A stretch of DNA of 64,000 nt. Source: CAWJAP01 sp963834365. Its GTDB lineage: Bacteria; Acidobacteriota; Vicinamibacteria; Vicinamibacterales; Vicinamibacteraceae. This document shows positions 8,260 through 18,900 of the stretch, piece after piece. The notes below the pieces were generated by a model that worked only from the letters and a program-made list of their open reading frames with translations, was not told the DNA's origin and ran no database searches. The translations under genes were made by a program, and so were the position numbers. Location: contig CAWIBS010000039.1 in NCBI GenBank assembly GCA_963834365.1, forward strand, positions 62,001-126,000, read 5' to 3'. How positions within the stretch are numbered: position 1 is the stretch's first letter; each line of letters opens with the position of its first letter.

Positions 8260-11200
8260 TCAGAGCGGAACGGTCAACGCGAGTCGTGCGCCGGTGCCGT
8301 CGGCTGACGAGACGGCCAGCGTGCCGCCGAGGCTCTGGGCCCGGCGCGCCATGTTTCGAAGCCCCTGGCCGTCCTGGACTCGCGAGGGATCGAAGCCGCG
8401 GCCATTGTCCTCGACGACCACCTGCAGTCGACGCTGCGCGATCGTCACCTCGATCTCGACCCGGGTGGCCTGCGCATGCCGCGTGATGTTGTGGAGCGCC
8501 TCCTTGAAGATGAGGAAGACCTCCCGCCGCACGTCGGCGCCCAGGCGAGGATGGCTCGCATCGGCGATCTCGAACCGGACCTCGATACCGCGCGCGGACA
8601 GCAGGTCGCTGGCGAGCCGCCGCATGCGCTGCGCCAGGTGCGTGGGCGTATCGCGGTGGGGATCGATCGCCCAGACGATGTCGCCCATCGCATCCACGGA
8701 TTCGCGCGAGAGCGTCGCAATGCGGTCGAGCGGCGCGGCCACGCGCGCATCGTCGCCGGCGCCGGTGCGCGCCACCTCGCTCAGGATGGCAATCTGGGAC
8801 AGGCTGGATCCGATGTCATCGTGCAGGTCGCTCGCAATTCGCGTGCGCACGCGCTCCGTCTCGAGCAATCGCGCGACCTGGTACCGATGGGCGAGAAAAG
8901 CCAGCAGCGTCAGGCCGAGGACGACGCCAGTGCGAAACCACCACCGCTGCCACACGGGCGGCAGAATGACGAAGTCCAAGGCCGCGGGCGTGACGCCGGC
9001 GAGGCCGGCGCTGGTCACGGCTCTCACCCGAAACCCGTAGCGTCCGGGGGCGAGGTGAGAATAGTGCACCACGCGCTCGGAGCTCGGCGCGCTCCAGTCG
9101 CTGTCGGCACCATCGAGGCGATATTGGTACCGCAGGTGCTCGCCCGATGCGAACGTGAGGGCGAAGAAGCCGATGGAGACGCCCCGTTCATTCGACGCCA
9201 ACGTCAGGCCCGGCACCGCCTGGTCGCCGAGCTCCGACACGAGCCGGGGAACGCCGTTCACATGGACGGTCGTGATCAATGCCCGAGGTGGGGACGTCCT
9301 CGGCGCACGCGCGTCCTATCGAGGCGCGACACCCCGGCAATCGTTCCGAACCAGATGTCGCCCCGACGAGATGCAAGGGCGCTCCAGACTTCATTTTGCG
9401 CCAGCCCTTCGGCCGTCGTGTACCGCCGCGTGTCGCCGGTCCTCGGATCGACCTCGATGATTCCGCTCGTCGTTCCAAAGTAGAAGTTCCCGTTGGCGTC
9501 CTCGACCATGCACCGGACGTGCGCGCCCATCAGGCTGGGCGCGACTCTCGTGTCGCTCGACATGTGGCGCGTCGACAGATTGTCGATACGGCGCACGGAG
9601 CCGTCCAACCCGATGATCCAGAGCTGTCCCAGACGATCGACATGAAGGCTGACGACGCCGAAGGGCTTGCCCCGATCGAGGATTGCTTCGAAGAGGCCGT
9701 CACGGTAGGCGTAGAGCCCTGCCTCTCGGAACCCAAAAAACAGCTGCCCGGCCGGGCCCTCGACGATCGCCGGACGCGAGAGGGACGGCCGCGAGATGAT
9801 ATCGGCGAGACCCTCGGCTGCGCCGTAGGCCTGGAAGTCGTCCGTGGCACGCCGCCAACGAAGTAGCCTGACGTGGTCCGGTAACTGAGCGGCCAGCCAG
9901 ATGTCCCGTCGTGTGTCCTCGAACAGCGGGTACACGTTGTCGCTTGGCAGCGCGGAAAGCCCGGCATAGTGGGCTTCTGGCGGGACGCGTGCGACGTCTT
10001 CGATTCGGCGAGCGCGCGGAAATCGATACAGACCCATCGCCGTTCCGACCCACCACGCCCCCAGGTGATCGCGAAGGGCGCTCCCAAAGCGATCGTCAGG
10101 AACGGCTTGTGGAACGTTGAACCTGGCGGGCACGAAACGACGACCGTCGAATTCGTGGATGGTGAGGCGCACGCCCGAAACGGCGATGACTCGCCCGACG
10201 TCATCCTCGATCAGGGACTTCACGTAGTCCTGACTCAGACCGTCAGCCTCGAAATAGCTCACCAGGCCGAAGGCCGCTATTCTCAGGGCGCCCCTGGTAT
10301 CCGTGCCGATCCACAGGTTGCCGTCCCGGTCCTCGCTCATCGTGTTGATCGCGTCGTCCGGAAGGCCCTGTGCCTGGCTCACGTTCGTGATCTGCACGCC
10401 ATCGACGTCGCTCACTCCCGAGGCGGTACCACGCGGACGTGCCCGTCCGAGCCGACCAACAGCGCGCGCACTCGCCGGTCGATCAGCCCGTCGGCCAGCG
10501 TCATGGTGCAGGCGTCGTCGGCTCCGATCGGAAGTCGAAGCCGTCGATGGCGTGAGGGGCCGGCGCCACACGCCCGCAGCGGGCGGGACGTCGAGGACAC
10601 GAGCCGTCGACCCCCGCTCCGGGTCCCAGCACGAGCAACCCCTCGTCATGGCCGACCCAGAGCCGGCCATCGTCGTCCAGGGCCAGCGCGCGAATGTTCC
10701 GGACGCCCGCGCGCGCGGCGGTCGGGTCCGGCACCACGTCCCCGGACGCCAGCCGATGGAACAGGCCGCCCAGGGTCCCGATCCACAGGCCGCCGTCGAC
10801 ACTCTCCACCAGCGACATGACCATCCCTGGAGGGCTCGGGACGACCGGCCGGAAGGTGAACGCAGAACCGCTGCGGTCCAGCACGGAGAGCCCACCCGTC
10901 CTCCCGGCCCAGATACGACCCGCGCGATCTTCCAGCAGGACGCGAACCTGGCGTTGTGTCGGCGACCCCTCGACTGCCACCGCCTTGAAGAATTGTGGAG
11001 GCTGTTCCTCCAAGCGCCGACCGTCCCGTGCGACGCGTCGGGCAAGGTCGAACCTGGCCACGCCCCCATTCGTCGCGACCCAGTACGCGCCATCCCGGGT
11101 CGTGAGCAGATCGGTTACCCAGGCGTCCGGAAGCCCGTCGCCGGTCCGATAAGTGACGAACTCGGCCCCGTCGAACCGGCTCAAGCCATTGATGGTGCAG

Positions 11201-11358
11201 AACCACAGGAACCCGCGAGGGTCGCGCACGATGCGCCGGACTCGGGCGTGCGCCAGGCCGTCTTCAGTCGTGTAGGTACGAATCGGCAGCTGCTCAGCGC
11301 GGGCCGCGGTCACGGCGACGACGAGCACCAGGAGCAGCGCGCACAATCCACGCAGCAT
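8260..11358 (-). CDS. two-component sensor kinase with periplasmic propeller and Y_Y_Y domain, copy 1 (frameshifted)
   Basis: A membrane sensor of about 1030 residues if frames are joined. A signal peptide (MLRGLCALLLVLVVAVTAARA) is followed by two-component regulator propeller repeats such as YTTEDGLAHARVRRIVRDPRG and NTMSEDRDGNLWIGTD. A Y_Y_Y domain, one membrane helix near TGVVLGLTLLAFLAHRY, a HisKA_3 dimerisation box (SDLHDDIGSSLSQIAIL) with the phospho-His, and an HATPase_c domain (DNGRGFDP) complete it. The frame breaks near 10605, near 10430 and at 9276. Copy 2 has one more C than copy 1 at the 10430 break, so that one is a homopolymer loss. The 9276 break is shared with copy 2. It is probably co-transcribed with the response regulator 80 nt downstream. 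Confidence 0.85.
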
Positions 11359-11390
11359 GGCGCGGCACTTCTGCCAGGGGTTAGACCGCT

Positions 11391-11396
11391 ATTCTA
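11391..11396 (-). promoter_or_regulatory. putative -10 box of kinase copy 1
   Basis: On the minus strand the sequence reads GGTAGAATAGCGG, with TAGAAT about 33 nt before the ATG at 11358. The same box is preserved in front of copy 2 (14561-14566). No good -35 match is seen. Confidence 0.4.
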
Positions 11397-11424
11397 CCTT
11401 TGCCGGAAGGCTGAGAATTCGGAC

Positions 11425-14400
11425 TCAGAGCGGAACGGCCAACGCGAGTCGTGCGCCGGTGCCGTCGGCTGACGAGACAGCCAGCGTGCCGCCGAGGCTC
11501 TGGGCCCGGCGCGCCATGTTTCGAAGCCCCTGGCCGTCCTGGACTCGCGAGGGATCGAAGCCGCGGCCATTGTCCTCGACGACCACCTGCAGTCGACGCT
11601 GCGCGATCGTCACCTCGATCTCGACCCGGGTGGCCTGCGCATGCCGCGTGATGTTGTGGAGCGCCTCCTTGAAGATGAGGAAGACCTCCCGCCGCACGTC
11701 GGCGCCCAGGCGAGGATGGCTCGCATCGGCGATCTCGAACCGGACCTCGATACCGCGCGCGGACAGCAGGTCGCTGGCGAGCCGCCGCATGCGCTGCGCC
11801 AGGTGCGTGGGCGTGTCGCGGTGGGGATCGATCGCCCAGACGATGTCGCCCATCGCATCCACGGATTCGCGCGAGAGCGTCGCAATGCGGTCGAGCGGCG
11901 CGGCCATGCGGGCATCGTCGCCGGCGCCGGTGCGCGCCACCTCGCTCAGGATGGCAATCTGGGACAGGCTCGATCCGATGTCATCGTGCAGGTCGCTGGC
12001 AATTCGGTGCGCACGCGCTCCGATTCGAGCAATCGCGCGACCCGGTACCGATGGCCGAGTACGACCACCAGCATCACTCCGAGGACGCGGCGGCACGGAA
12101 CCACCAGCGCTGAAACACAGGCGGCAGGATCACGAAGTTCACCGCAGCGGGCGTGACGCCGGCAAGGCCGGCGCTGGTCACGGCTCTCACCCGAAACCCG
12201 TAGCGTCCGGGGGCGAGGTGAGAATAGTGCACCACGCGCTCGGAGCTCGGCGCGCTCCAGTCGCGGTCGGCACCATCGAGCCGATATTGGTACCGCAGGT
12301 GCTCGCCCGGTGCGAATGTGAGGGCGAAGAAGCCGATCGAGACGCCCCGTTCATCCGACGCCAAGGTCAGGCCCGGCACCGCCTGGTCGCCGAGCTCCGA
12401 CACGAGCCGGGGAACGCCGTTCACATGGACGGTCGTGATCAATGTCCGAGGTGGCGGACGTCCTTCGGGCGCACGCGCGTCCCATCGAGGCGCGACACCC
12501 CGGCAATCGTTCCGAACCAGAGGTCGCCCCGACGAGACGCGAGGGCACTCCAGACTTCGTTCTGCGCCAGCCCTTCGGCCGTCGTGTACCGCCGCGTGTC
12601 GCCGGTCCTCGGATCGACCTCGATGATTCCGCTCGTCGTTCCAAAGTAGAAGTTTCCGTTGGCGTCCTCGACCATGCACCGGACGTGCGCGCCCATCAGG
12701 CTGGGCGCGACTCTCGTGTCGCTCGACATGTGGCGCGTCGACAGATTGTCGATACGGCGCACCGAGCCGTCCAACCCGATGATCCAGAGCTGTCCCAGAC
12801 GATCGACATGAAGGCTGACGACGCCGAAGGGCTTGCCCTGATCGAGGATCGCGTCGAAGCGGCCGTCGCGGTAGGCGAAGAGCCCCGCCTCTCGGAAGCC
12901 AAAGAACACCTGCCCGGCCGGACCCTCGACGATGGCCGGACGCGAGATGGAGGGCCGCGAGGTGATAGCGGTGAGACCCTCGGCGGCGCCGTAGGCCTGG
13001 AAGTCGTCAGTGGCACGGCGCCACCGAAGAAGTCTGACGTGGTCCGGCATCTGGGCGACCAGCCAGATGTCACGCCGTGTGTCCTCGAGCAGCGGGAACA
13101 CGTCGTCGCTTGGCAGCACGGGAAGCCCGGCATAGTGGGCTTCGGGCCGGACGCGTCCGATGTCTTCGATTCGGCGGGCGGGTGGAAATCGATATAGGCC
13201 GATCGCCGTTCCGACCCACCACGCCCCCAAGTGATCGCGAATGGCGTTCCCAAAGCGATCGTCAGGAACGGCTTGTGGGACGTTGAACCTGGCGGGCACG
13301 AAGCGACGACCGTCGAATTCATGGATGGTGAGGTGCAGGCCAGAAACCGCGATGACCCGCCCGCCGTCATCCTCGATCAAGGACGGTACGTAGTCCTGAC
13401 TCAGGCCGTCAGCTTCGAAGTAGCTCACCAGGCCGAAGGCCGCTATTCTCAGGGCGCCAGCGGTATCCGTGCCGATCCAGAGGTTGCCGTCCCGGTCCTC
13501 GCTCATCGTGTTGATCGCGCCGTCCGGAAGGCCGTGAGCCTGGCTCACGTTCGTGATCTGCGCGCCATCGACGTCGCTCACTGCCGCGACGGTACCCACG
13601 CGGACGTGCCCGTCCGAGCCGACCAACAGCGCGCGCACTCGCCGGTCGATCAGCCCATCGGCCAGCGTCATCGTGCAGGCGTCGTCGGCTCCCGTTGGAA
13701 GTCGAAGTCGTCGATGGCGTGAAGGGCCGGCGCCGCACTCGCGCAGCGGGCCGGACGTCGATGACGCGAGCCGCCGTGCCCACGTTCCGGGTCCCAGCAC
13801 GAGCAACCCTTCGTCATAGCCGACCCAGATCCGGCCATCGTCGTCCAGGGCCAACGCGCGAACATTCTGAACGCCGGCGCGCGCGGCGGTCGGCTCCGGT
13901 ACCACGTCCCCGGACGCCAGGCGATGGAACAGGCCGCCCAGGGTCCCGATCCACAGGCCGCCGTCGACACTCTCCACCAGCGATGTGACCATCGCCGCGG
14001 GGCTCGGGACCACGGGCCGGAACGTGGGTGCAGCGCTGCTGCGGTCCAGCAGGGAGAGCCCACCACGTCCGCCCGCCCAGACACGGCCTGCGCGATCCTC
14101 CATGAGGACGCGAACCTGACGTTGTGCGGGCGACCCCTCGAATGCCACCGCCTTGAAGAATTGTGGAGGCTGTTCCTCCAAGCGCCGACCGTCCCGTGCG
14201 ACGCGTCGGGCAAGGTCGAACCTGGCCACGCCCCCATTGGTCGCGACCCAGTACGCGCCATCCCGGGTCGTGAGCAGGTCGGTCACCCAGGGGTCTGGAA
14301 GCCCGTCGCCGGTCCGATAGGTGACGAACTCGGCTCCGTCGAACCGGCTCAAGCCATCGATGGTGCAGAACCACAGGAACCCGCGAGGGTCGCGGCACGA

Positions 14401-14527
14401 TGCGCCGGACGCGCGCGTGCGCCAGGCCGTCTTCAATCGTGTAGGTACGAATCGGCAGCTGCTCAGCACGGGCCGCGGTCACGGCGACGAGGAGCACCAG
14501 GAGCAGCGCGCACAATCCACGCAGCAT
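11425..14527 (-). CDS. two-component sensor kinase with periplasmic propeller and Y_Y_Y domain, copy 2 (frameshifted)
   Basis: Same architecture as the downstream copy: signal peptide, propeller repeats, Y_Y_Y domain, membrane helix, HisKA_3 and HATPase_c. The sensor is continuous from about 14390 to 12439, where the same break as in copy 1 occurs. Other breaks are an extra G near 14395, one near 12095 in the membrane helix, and one near 12005 (copy 1 has one more base). The catalytic region (11425-12000) is almost identical to copy 1, while parts of the propeller, for example 12890-12990 against 9725-9825, differ at many sites. The two would therefore detect different ligands but signal through the same output. 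No receiver gene lies between the copies. Confidence 0.83.
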
Positions 14528-14560
14528 GGCGCGGCACTTCTGCCAATGGGTGGGACCGCT

Positions 14561-14566
14561 ATTCTA
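14561..14566 (-). promoter_or_regulatory. putative -10 box of kinase copy 2
   Basis: TAGAAT on the minus strand, duplicated with the kinase gene. The segment between this box and the ATG differs from copy 1 by several bases, while the box and its immediate surroundings are identical. Confidence 0.4.
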
Positions 14567-14597
14567 CCTTTGCCGGAAGGCTGAGAAATCGGACCAC

Positions 14598-15992
14598 TTA
14601 CCCGCCTGGCCGCCCAGCCACGATCTCGTTCAGCACCCGGCCCTCGGCGTCCGGCAGCGCGAGCCCGAGCCACTGCGCAATGGTCGGCGCGATGTCGATC
14701 GTCCGCGCCTGCGGCACGGTGACGCCGCGCTTCACGCCCGCACCCGAGGCGATGAGGATCGCGTGCATGTCGGCGTCGGTGCTCAGGTAGCCGTGCGCGC
14801 CGGGGGTCGAGCCGGCGGGGACGTCGGTGACCGGCTCGCCCTTCGCAAGCCCGTCGAACGCGAACCCGTCGCCGGCGACCAGCACGAGATCGGCCATGCG
14901 ATCGTCCTGCGCCGCGTCGGGATAGCCGAGCGCGACCGACTCGGCGCCGCTCAGGATGCGGGTCACGCCGGGTAGCGCCGCCAGTCCCGTCCTGATCCGC
15001 TCGATCGCCCCGGCCTTCCCCGCCGCCGGCGCGACATAGACCATCGCGGTCCCGCCTTCGGGCACGGACCACGCCGCCGACGCCAGGTCCTGTTGCGCCA
15101 GCCACGCGTTGGGGTGAATCACCCGCGTGTAGGTCTTGAAGCCGTGGTCCGACACAATCACGAACGTGGTGCGATCGAGGATACCGGCGGCCCGGTAGGC
15201 CTCGACGAGGCGGCCGACCTTCGTGTCGGCGAGGGCGAGCGCCGCCGAGGCGCCGAGGCTGCGGGCGCCGTACCGGTGCTGCACGCTGTCGGTCGTGAGC
15301 AGGTGGAACAGCAGCAGGTTCGGCTTGTGCCGCGTGACAATGTGCTCGGCCGCGCGCGTCCAGATCTCGTCGCGCATCGTGATCGGCAGCTTGGTGAAGC
15401 CGGCCACCTCCTCGGTGGTGACGCGCCCGGCCGCGATCAACTCCCGCTCGATGGCGCCCTCGGGGAGCGGCCATTCCGCGAACGACCAGGTGATCGTCGG
15501 CGCCTTGTGGATCGCGACCCAGTCCACCTCCGCCGTCGTGAGACCCGAGGCGTGCGCGAGGTCGTAGACGGTCCGCCCGCGGACGAGTGTCGACTTCTCG
15601 ATCCGCGGATCGATGCGGACGCTGGCGCCCTCGGACGCGCGCACGGGCAGGCCGTTGAACAGGACGCCGTGACGCGCGGGGGTGACGCCGGTGACCATCG
15701 CCGTGTGGTTGGGCCACGTCACCGTGGGATTGACCGGCACCAGCGCGTCCACGCGCGCCCCCTGCGCCGCCAGCGCGCGCAGATGCGGGACCGGCAGCGT
15801 CGCGTCGGCGAGCGCGTAGGCCGCGAACCCGTCGAGGCTGATGAGCGCCACGTGGCGGCTGTTCGCGCCCCGCTCCTGCGCCGCCGCGCGGCGGTCTGCG
15901 ATCGCTGCCCACGACAGCGCGACGAGCGCCGCCAGCAGTGCGGCGAGCGTCGATCGCCGCCCGGCGTGGATCTCGAATCGTCTCCATGACAT
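14598..15992 (-). CDS. secreted type I phosphodiesterase / nucleotide pyrophosphatase-like alkaline phosphatase-superfamily enzyme
   Basis: 464 residues with an N-terminal hydrophobic export segment (STLAALLAALVALSWAAIA). Motifs of the NPP branch of the alkaline phosphatase superfamily are in order: VALISLDGF (metal Asp), NPTVTWPNHTAMVTG with the nucleophilic Thr, TDSVQHRYG, IVSDHGF, and HGYLSTDADMHAI, supplying the bi-metal Asp/His ligands. It would hydrolyse phosphodiester or pyrophosphate bonds outside the cytoplasm; the substrate is not evident. Its ATG follows the stop codon of the upstream hybrid kinase by 2 nt, so the two are almost certainly co-transcribed and probably translationally coupled. 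That may mean the enzyme makes or destroys the kinase ligand, or simply belongs to its regulon. The frame is intact. Confidence 0.85.
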   Translation of the reverse strand: MSWRRFEIHAGRRSTLAALLAALVALSWAAIADRRAAAQERGANSRHVALISLDGFAAYALADATLPVPHLRALAAQGARVDALVPVNPTVTWPNHTAMVTGVTPARHGVLFNGLPVRASEGASVRIDPRIEKSTLVRGRTVYDLAHASGLTTAEVDWVAIHKAPTITWSFAEWPLPEGAIERELIAAGRVTTEEVAGFTKLPITMRDEIWTRAAEHIVTRHKPNLLLFHLLTTDSVQHRYGARSLGASAALALADTKVGRLVEAYRAAGILDRTTFVIVSDHGFKTYTRVIHPNAWLAQQDLASAAWSVPEGGTAMVYVAPAAGKAGAIERIRTGLAALPGVTRILSGAESVALGYPDAAQDDRMADLVLVAGDGFAFDGLAKGEPVTDVPAGSTPGAHGYLSTDADMHAILIASGAGVKRGVTVPQARTIDIAPTIAQWLGLALPDAEGRVLNEIVAGRPGG

Positions 15993-15994
15993 CG

Positions 15995-18900
15995 CTAGAC
16001 TCCCTCGACCTGCTCGAGCGCGGCGTGCGCGACCTCGGCCAGATCACGTCCGGTGTACGGTTTCAGCACGAGCCAGCCGATGCCGTTGCGGCGCGCCTGC
16101 GCCTCGTCGAGACGGCCGGCATACCCGGTCACGAGCGCAATGCGAATGTCCGGCCGGCACGCGCGAAGCTCGCGCGCCAGCTCCATGCCGGTCATCCCCG
16201 GCATGGTCTGATCGGTGAGGACCAGCGAAAAGGCTGCCGGGTCGTCGGCAAAGGCCTCGAGCGCGCGATGCGGATCGGTGAACGTGCGGACCTCGTAGCC
16301 CGCCTGCCGGAGCATCTGCGTCGCCACTTGGGCAACCCCGGGCTCGTCATCGACCACCAGCACGAGCTCGCCGTGGCCACGCGGCGGCGCCGTCCGCGCA
16401 TGCGGCTCGGCGCTGGCGGCGGTGTCCACGACCGGAAAGTAGAGGTGAAAGCAGGTGCCCTTGCCCACGTCGCTCTGCACCGTGACGGCGCCGTCGTGGT
16501 TCTCCATGATGCCGTGGACGACGGCGAGGCCGAGTCCGGTGCCTTCTCCAGGACCCTTGGTCGTGAAGAACGGCTCGAAGATGCGCTCGAGCACGGCCGG
16601 CTCCATCCCGTGCCCGGTATCGCTCACGTCGAGCCTCAAGTAGCGGCCGGGACGCAGGCGCAGCTGCTGGCGTGCGAGCTCCTCGTCCACGTCCACCACC
16701 TGCTGGGCAATCTCGAGACGGCCGCCATCGGGCATGGCCTGCGCGGCGTTGGTCGCGAGGTTCAGCAGCACCTGGTGGATCTGGCTCGCGTCCGCCATCA
16801 CGAGCGGCACGGGATCGAGCAGCCGCGAGTGGATCTCGATGGTCGAGGGGAGCGACGACCGCACCAGCTTCAGCGCTTCCTGGATGACCGGCCGGCTGTC
16901 GAGGATCTCCCGCTTCGGCTCGCCGCGACGGCTGAAGATCAGGATCTGGCTGACGAGATCGCGTGCCCGGTGCGCGGCCAGCAGGACTTCGGCGAGCCGT
17001 TCCTGCGCCGGATGATCCGGGGCGAGATCGAGCGACGCGATCTCGACGTTGCCGAAGATCCCGGTCAGGATGTTGTTGAAGTCGTGGGCGACACCGCCGG
17101 CCAGCGTCCCGATGGCCTCGAGCTTCTGGCCCTCGCGCAGCTGTGTCTCGAGCGTCCGGCGCGCATCTTCCGCACGGAGCCGCCCGGTGATGTCGTGCCC
17201 CTCCGGAATCAGGCAGAAGATGGCGCCGGTCTCGTCGCGCACGGGCTTCAGCGAGAAGTCCACCGTGAGCAAGCCGCCGTCCCTGGTCGGATGGTTGGCC
17301 TCGAACCGGACAATCTCGCCCGCCGCCGCGCGCTCGATCGCCCCGCGGAGCTCGGTCTGCAGCGCCGGCGAGTGGCTCCACCACGGCGTCTCCCAGAACG
17401 GCCGGCCGACGATCTCCTCGCGCGTGGCGCCAATCGCATCGAGCGCCGTCATGTTGGCCTCGAGGACGGTGCCGTCCGGCGCCAGCACGCCGATGAGCTC
17501 GAAGGTGGAGTTGAAGACGCCGCGGAACTTCTGCTCGCTCTCGCGCAGCGCCGCTTCGACCCGGCGGCGCTCGGCGATGTCGCGCTGCAGCTCCGACGTG
17601 CGCTTCTCGACCTGGACCTCGAGCTCGTGGGCCTGTCGAGACAACCGCGTCTTCGCCGACCAGGCGACAATCGTCACGTAGACGAGCAGCGCGCCGGAGA
17701 CCGCGAGCGCCGGCCAGAACCACACCCGCTCCTGGAGCGGCACGGCAAGCACCGTGAACGCGGTGGTCGAGGGGTGGGCGGTCGTATTGCCGGTCGCGTC
17801 GCGCGCACGGAGCTCGAGCCGATGGACACCCGGCGACAGGGCGCCAGGCACGAAGTCCAGCACGGCGCTCGCGGAGTAGCGGCTCCATGCGCCGTCGTCG
17901 AGCCGCCAGGAATAGTGGACGCTCACCGACTCGCTCGCCAGGCCGAACCGCTTGCGCGCGTCGAAGCCGATGCGAACCGGTCGGTCGACCCGGACCTCGC
18001 TCGGCGCCTGCGCGCTCGGGAGCGGAACGACCGCGCTCGGAATGTGGCGCAGCACGTCGGCGTCGGCGTTGAGCCAGAACACGCCCTCGTGATCCTGCTG
18101 CACCCGGCTGACGAGACCGGGGCCCGGCGTGGACACGAAGTCGGCATCGCGGCCCGGCTCGCCGGCCGCGACGTGAAACCCACCCAGTCCCGGCAGCAGC
18201 AACGTCTGATTGGGCGCCGGGGCGACGAACCCACGCCAGTCAACCGGGGCGTGGCGCCAGGTTCCATCGCGGAAGGCCGAGATCCCGGCACGGCCGAGCG
18301 GGCCGCCGTTGAACAGGAACCAGGTGATCGCCGGCGTGGTGGAATGCCAGACCGCGCCGTCATACGGCCCGCCGGTCGAGCGCCAGCCGGTAACCGCATC
18401 CTCGCCGTCGCGCCGTCCTTCGAACACGCCGGGATAGTCGTACAGCCAGACACGCTCCCCGCGGACGGCGATGCGCGGACGCTCGACGCTCGGCGAATCG
18501 ACGAGCCGCATCGGTCGCACGCCGCGGCGGTCCACGCGGCCGATCGCATAGACCCCGGTGGCGAGCTGCCGCAAGGACATCCACAACCCGTCCTGCTGGT
18601 CGGGCTCGATGTTGATGAACTCGTAGCCGCGAAACGCGTCGAGCGGCACCTGCCGCCAGATCGTCCCGTCGTGACAACTCAGGCCGATGGTGAGCGCGTC
18701 CCGATTCCCGGCCACACAGACCGCTCCGTCGGGCGCGACGGCGCGATGCGACACCGAGACGAGGCCGATGTCTCGCGCGGTGTGCCGCTGGACGTCTGCG
18801 CCGTCGATGCGCGCGAGGCCGTCGCCCATCCGGGCCCACACATGTCCCTGCGAGTCGAGCGTCAGCGGCTCGCGCGCGTCCGGGACCGGGACCATGCGGT

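Larger units (their letters stand above)
8259..14590. repeat. tandem gene duplication, two units of about 3.17 kb
   Basis: Unit 1 runs from about 8259 to 11417 and unit 2 from about 11424 to 14590. The repeated part includes the whole kinase gene plus about 60 nt upstream with the promoter-like TAGAAT. Corresponding starts are 3169 nt apart and corresponding stops 3165 nt apart. Identity is uneven along the unit. Confidence 0.9.
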
